64,000 bases of DNA. Source: Parelaphostrongylus tenuis. Taxonomy: Eukaryota > Nematoda > Chromadorea > Rhabditida > Metastrongylidae. The position numbers were made by a program, and so were the translations under genes. Shown here in pieces: positions 59,271 through 64,000 of this stretch (positions are counted from its first letter, which is position 1; the number at the start of each line of letters is the position of its first letter). The notes below the pieces were generated by a model. The model had not been told where the DNA came from, made no database searches, and saw nothing but the letters and a program-made list of their open reading frames with translations. The stretch spans positions 1 to 64,000 of the forward strand of contig JAHQIW010000705.1 in NCBI GenBank assembly GCA_019055375.1, in the 5' to 3' direction.

Positions 59271-60008
59271 TCTATGACCTTATCTCAAGTGTTCAGCTCA
59301 AGGTGCTAGAACATTCTCCGTTCTACCAGCTACATTTTGGGCAAAAACCGATCTGAAACAGAAAAACAAACTGAGCAAAACAATAGCGAAAGAGCAAATT
59401 CAAGGCTTGCGCAATAAATAAAAATGTTACCCACGTCTGATGCACCTAGTAATCATAATATCTCCTCACCCCCACTAGAATTCTGAAGCTTGCCTTATTC
59501 CTCAGCTTTTTATGGCAGCTGACACGACATTCCCAACTTGCTCACGACCTTCAACCGCTTTTTTCTAAAGCAGTAGCCGGCCGTGTGGCTTTGGCATGAT
59601 CCATCTCTTCTATATCTTTTCTCTATTTTGTCGAGGTAGATTCCCACTGCTTTCTGCTAAATACGTTTGAGTGACAAGTTATGAATAGCCATGTACTCCT
59701 AATTTACGAGTAGATAGATATAACAAACTGCGAAGTCAAAATTGCAATTCACTATTTTCCTAAGACTTAGGAATGGGATAGTATCTGGCCAGTATTTTTC
59801 ACACAAGCAGCTCCTCACTGCTGCAGCACGCAATCACTTTCAATCACGACGATTTGAAAATAAAAGTGCCGTCATACACCGTACATGAATTTACTGCATC
59901 CTTTTTGGCCTTTCATTTTCCTTTGCTCTCATTAAGGATGCACAATGCGGTACATTACTATCTACTGTATCAACGTGCCGCTAATCTCACCGCCACCACC
60001 ATGGGTGT
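59271..60008. other. No gene recognised
   Basis: AT-rich sequence after the mariner remnant. No supported coding region. Short plus-strand open frames from 59,854 are not recognisable. Confidence 0.4.
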
Positions 60009-60278
60009 TCATGAACGCCTAAATTGCGGTCGTGACACTTTGATAATTCTGAACTCTTTACGAGGATCAAGAAGATTTTCTACTATAAAAGCCAACTGTA
60101 ATGAAGTAAATCCGTTTTCCAAAAACACGTGTGCTTTCGTTATCACTTTATCGATAGCATGGACACCATAGTGTTCCAAGCTCCTCAGAGCTTTCATGGT
60201 CCTATTTCGATACGTTGTGTCGATAAACTGACTTGAATTTAGCCCTCCTCCTACTACATTTTTTCCGTTCTCCCTCAA
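60009..60278 (-). other. Unassigned open segment of about 89 codons
   Basis: An uninterrupted minus-strand frame with mixed, protein-like composition (for example LRSLEHYGVHAIDKVITKAH and NGFTSLQLAFIVENLLDP). I recognise no family, and no clear splice partners or polyadenylation signal were found. It could be an exon, a repeat-derived frame or chance; a plus-strand frame overlaps it. Confidence 0.25.
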
Positions 60279-60639
60279 TGAAACACAAGCATACCGAATA
60301 ATGATGCGATGATCGCAAAAGGCAGTTTTGCTGTTTATTGGTTAGTGATTACTGAATAAGTACTGCTATTCGGGCAGACGTACAAATCGCATTCGAAGAA
60401 CGCTTCTCACTGAAGAGCCAGCCACGTTGTGATTGTGCGGTACGGACTGGGCTTAGCAAAAGTTATCGCAAAGAATTAACAGACAAAAAATTTGTAAAAA
60501 AAAATCACATCGTCTTTCATAAGCCATACAAAATTTTCATCTTCATTGAAGGAAGCTAGGCGTTGTCACGATCTATCAAAAGCCGTGAAGAATATTTGTC
60601 GAGCGATCATCACTCTTGTGGTGAAAAACTACTTCTTTC

Positions 60640-60735
60640 TTCTCTCTCTCCTCTGCTCCACCTCTCTCTCTGTCTCTCTCTCTCTCTCTGCTCATCTCTC
60701 CTTCTCTCCGTCTCGTCTCTCTTCTCTCTCTAGCT
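60640..60735 (+). repeat. CT-rich microsatellite
   Basis: About 95 bases dominated by CT/TC dinucleotides with interruptions. It forces a Ser/Leu-rich open frame on the plus strand that I do not regard as a gene. Confidence 0.9.
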
Positions 60736-61990
60736 CCACTCTCTTTCGAATTCTAGTCCTTCTCGTAGTCTTCTTAAGCATGACTTCTTGCTGAAAATAC
60801 AATTCTTTTAGACTATCCACCAGCTTGCTCGAGAGTTCAATTGAAAACTCTAGTTTCATTTCTTTAACCGGGTCATCTAACTCGGCTGAGGTGTAACGCT
60901 TTTCATATTGTAGTCATAGATGGACGATCATAGACGTCGACTTCCTTCACAAAACCTATTACGGTAGACAGAAACCGTTCTGAATCATAATATTTATCAA
61001 TAGACTGTCACAATTAGACAAATATGTGTAGTGATAATAGGTAAAACTTTCAGCAGTTGGAGACATTAGCTGAGACACTGTCTTTCGCAAACATTTGGCA
61101 ATCAATTGACTGACCACCGGTAACGAAAACGACGACTGTTTTCCATTCAAACTTTAAAATGTTAGCCAATGTCAAATTTCGAACTTCATCGAAATTATAT
61201 TAGTAACATGCAAAGAAACGCAACATCGAGAGCAAGACAAACAATCGTACTTATCACATAAAATCGCGTTTTCACTTCCACTTTAGGAAAACAAAATCTC
61301 ACAAAACAAAGTGTTACTCAGGTCAATACAACACAATAACTTCAGACGCTAAAACACAATAACTACACCAGAATTTGCTAAAACCGAACAGTCATAAAAA
61401 TTCGAGCAGTTTTGAAGCAGGAATATTCGCTTCAATTGCAACGATCATAATGCACGAGTATCAGGAGATCGCATAGATGTTAAACAAAAAAATAAGGGTT
61501 TAGGTGAACACACTCCTTTTATCCTTACAAGAGAAATATAGAGGGAGCGGCTCGTACACGCATCTTATCAAGCAGACCTGGATCAGGAAGATGATCGAAG
61601 CACCCAGTTAGGCGCGGTTAAATGCTTCGAACGAAAATAAGTGCCATGCCGACTGCACGTTCAACCACCTTCCAAAAAATCCAAAAAGGAAATATTTTTG
61701 TACGTACGACCGTCCATTTTTCGCACTGCAATCATTCATATGATATAGAGAGCACTGTAGTTGTACACACAAGACATTGTTTTCTGAAAAATCTTCTCTC
61801 GACTGAAACCGAACTGTTTGAAACATTGGTAATTCGAAAGTTCATATCACCTCTAGAAGCGATCAAATAAAAAAATTTATGCTGGTCATCAATACCCAAT
61901 ATCCGCCAGCATGGCTGGGTTCAATGTCGAGACCGACTATCCGGGCCAGGCCGTTGAAGGTTGGCGACTGACAGATAGATGCGTTATAGC
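60736..61990. other. No gene recognised
   Basis: Intergenic-looking sequence. Open frames on both strands at 61,608-61,870 overlap each other and match nothing I know. A GC-richer stretch at 61,905-61,990 leads into the tRNA-like repeat and shares GCGTTRTAGCGTAG with the copy at about 1,089. Confidence 0.45.
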
Positions 61991-61999
61991 GTAGAAAGA

Positions 62000-62094
62000 G
62001 TGGTGTGTAAAATGAGCGTCAGCAGTGCAACGGGTTAGAGCACGCGTTACCGAATAGAGTGAGATGTGGGTTCAAGTCCCGCCTGACGCAAAAG
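62000..62094 (+). repeat. tRNA-like repeat (family T), best-preserved core
   Basis: The core at about 62,022-62,091 has a perfect 7-bp acceptor-like stem (GCGTCAG/CTGACGC), a D-arm-like GTGCAACGGGTTAGAGCAC, and a T-arm-like GTGGGTTCAAGTCCCGC with one wobble pair, followed by A. The anticodon arm does not pair well, so it is a tRNA-derived repeat or tRNA pseudogene rather than a working tRNA. It is the copy closest to a presumed tRNA ancestor. Confidence 0.65.
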
Positions 62095-63140
62095 CTTATT
62101 TTTAAAAACAGGAAGATTTCAGAAGTTACGATTTCACTACTTATGCTACAATGTGACCTCTCAGTGACTTGTTTATTAGGGAACACGCTGCCTAATGACC
62201 TCTCTAGACTCTTAATGGGCGCGATTTCCGTGACTCAACCAGAATTTTCTTCTATTTATAAAACGTTTCAGGTTTTTTTTATATTTCGATACTTCACTAC
62301 CTGCTCTACACGATCATGTGTTTTGGTGAACAATAGCTTCTACGTGCGAAGAAATTTGAGAGTGTGACGTAGTTTTCTTCTGGTTCCTACACCAACTTAT
62401 TGAAGGCTTTCTAATAAATAAACTCAATTTCAGAATCATCGTTTTTCATGCTATCGAATACACATCAAAGGGCAATGGAAAAGCTAAGCGCAGACGCCAG
62501 CTGTGAAAGCAAAGCGCACCGAAGGTGGAGCGTAATTTTCTCTTGGTCTCGATGGTGCACTGAGAAGACATTTTCAAAAACCATTTGCAGTATGAAATCG
62601 GCAGTATTCATGCTATTGAATAATTACTGAAAATTCAGAGGAAAGTCTCTGTCCTGAGAAACAGGCTTCCAAGTGATCATGCATTCAAAAAAGATGGACG
62701 CCGTCTTCAAAGGGTCAGAGCTGGAAGGCACAATCATGATCAATTTGATTTACATATTACTCATGTAGCCGTCAATATGCTGAAAGTAATAAGTGCTTTT
62801 CAAACGAAGTGGTATCAGCTGTTTTTTTTAAGATTTTCTCTTGAAATGAAGAGCTATTATAAAACAATTGCCAGATTCTATTTTTTAGTGGAGTAGTTTC
62901 GAACAGAATAATTCGGCGGTTATCGTACCTAATTTACAACAGAAGTGTCCGAGTGCTGCTCTGCGGCATTGATTATGCTCTGCAACTTCCTCATCTGCAT
63001 CATAAGCTTTTGATTTGACAGTTCTAGCTGTCGCACACGACCTAGGAAGTAATAAATTACATATCATCGGCAAACTTGCTGCCTATAATTACGTATGTGT
63101 TGGATAAATAATTGAGACATTAGCTGCATTGACACTGTAT
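62095..63140. other. No gene recognised
   Basis: No supported coding region. Open frames of 60-100 codons on both strands match no family I recognise. Confidence 0.45.
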
Positions 63141-63142
63141 AC

Positions 63143-63375
63143 TTGAGGCACCATGGCTGAGTGGTTGTGATGATCGTCTTGGCCCCCAACACTCCCCGCC
63201 GGTCAACAGCAAAATGCCCAATGGGAACACCATAACGAGGTCGTCCAAAAATTGCAAAGAGACGCGCTCAATCAGTACTCTACGACGTTCAAGAAGAATA
63301 CGAGAAAATTCGAATCTTAGAAGCATCAGGATCCGCGCGAAGAAACACTTTCAAATTGGATCAAAGTGCTAAATA
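63143..63375 (+). repeat. tRNA-like SINE (family S), solo copy outside the array
   Basis: Begins TTGAGGCACCATGGCTGAGTGG (Leu/Ser-type A box) and GTTGTGATG, then lacks the B-box part. It continues with the same body as the arm-border copies (CTCCCCGCCGGTC, TACTCTACGACGTTCAAGAAG, GGATCCGCGCGAAG) and ends at GATCAAAGTGCTAAATAAAG. This shows the arm-border sequence is a dispersed element. Confidence 0.75.
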
Positions 63376-63425
63376 AAGTGAATATATATATGAATATATA
63401 TGCATATATATATATATATTATATT
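63376..63425. repeat. AT microsatellite directly after the SINE
   Basis: Degenerate (AT)n at the 3' end of the family S copy, a usual place for a simple-repeat tail of a SINE. Confidence 0.85.
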
Positions 63426-64000
63426 GACTCGTCTTCATTCTTCATCTATTGAGCGGATCCGAGTACTTGCATAGCATTCAATCCTTCCCTTTCCGGCTGC
63501 ATACGGTTTTTTCTTACATCCATTGCGAGCAGAGGCTTTCAGAATGATGAGTGGGTTTGAATGCTGTTTGAAGGCTATAAGTCTTCTCTACGAATGTTGG
63601 CAAAGGTGGTTTAGTTGATTCTACCTGGAGCACGGGATATCCGTGCTATATTGCTCCTAGGGCTTCTGTATTGGAAAGAGCTTCTTAGACTTGCGGTTGT
63701 AATACTATAAATTCGCTCCTTTGATAGTAATCGAGGAATCAAACTGTAGAAAAAACATTCGTTCAATCAACGATTCTTAGACGGGATAGATATTGACGAT
63801 GACCAAAGGCTCTAATTGAAGTAGATTCAAGCCTACTGGGCCAAGATTATGGAGACGATCTGAGCGCAAGCAAATCAACATGTGTGGAAGGCATCAATAG
63901 AATTACAACATTTAGAAAAAGGGCGGATTGAAATATAGGAAGAGAGCAATTGTAAGCCTGATTTACGTTGTTTGTGTACAAGAGAAGCGGTTCATTTCCT
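63426..64000. other. No gene recognised
   Basis: No supported coding region. A short near-perfect palindrome, AGCACGGGATATCCGTGCT, lies at about 63,629-63,647. Confidence 0.4.

Noticed and set aside
62022..62091. Functional tRNA gene
   Set aside because: Acceptor, D and T arms are plausible, but no proper anticodon stem and loop can be drawn, and related copies lie inside inverted repeats.

Overview
This window looks like nuclear DNA of a nematode, probably clade V (rhabditid/strongylid). It is AT-rich, has small introns with GT..TTTCAG-type ends, carries decayed RTE-type non-LTR retrotransposons and a mariner remnant, and holds copies of a small secreted-protein gene of a family I know only from nematodes. 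There are no bacterial operons, rRNA genes or CRISPR arrays. All percentages below are by-eye estimates from short stretches.

The main structure is a nested palindromic array from about 4.2 to 58.1 kb. An outer inverted repeat of about 3.2 kb (4.2-7.4 kb and, inverted, 54.8-58.1 kb; roughly 85% identical) encloses the order B+ [arm+ A+ arm-] B+ [arm+ A+ arm-] B+ [arm+ A- arm-] B-. There are six arms of about 4.1-4.5 kb in alternating orientation, three A spacers of about 2.1 kb and four B spacers of about 3.7 kb. The direct period is about 14.4-14.7 kb. The array's point of symmetry, near 31.13 kb, falls on a 23-base G run in the middle A spacer.

Each arm carries one copy of a five-exon gene for a secreted protein. 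Copy 1 (12,245-14,599, plus strand) is intact and splices to 235 residues. Copies 2 to 6 are broken in different places: frameshifts in all five, loss of exon 1 in copy 4, loss of upstream sequence in copy 6. A 320-360-bp palindromic MITE-like element sits in intron 3 of all six. Neighbouring copies are tail-to-tail across A and head-to-head across B. B spacers hold a decayed RTE element in two head-to-head pieces (endonuclease part on one strand, reverse transcriptase part on the other), as left by 5' inversion during insertion. A spacers are made of diverged satellite-like sequence related to the tandem repeat at 2.6-3.65 kb. tRNA-like SINE sequences mark the arm/A borders, and a second tRNA-like foldback family lies in the outer repeat and both flanks.

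The left flank (1-4.2 kb) holds a tRNA-like repeat, an AT microsatellite, a tandem satellite of about 180 bp and a small foldback. The right flank (58.1-64 kb) holds a mariner transposase remnant, CT and AT microsatellites, a tRNA-like repeat and a solo SINE copy. I see no confident conserved gene in either flank. The array appears built in steps: an old inverted duplication, tandem multiplication of a B-arm-A-arm unit, and a recent exchange that left arms 2 and 4 about 99% identical.
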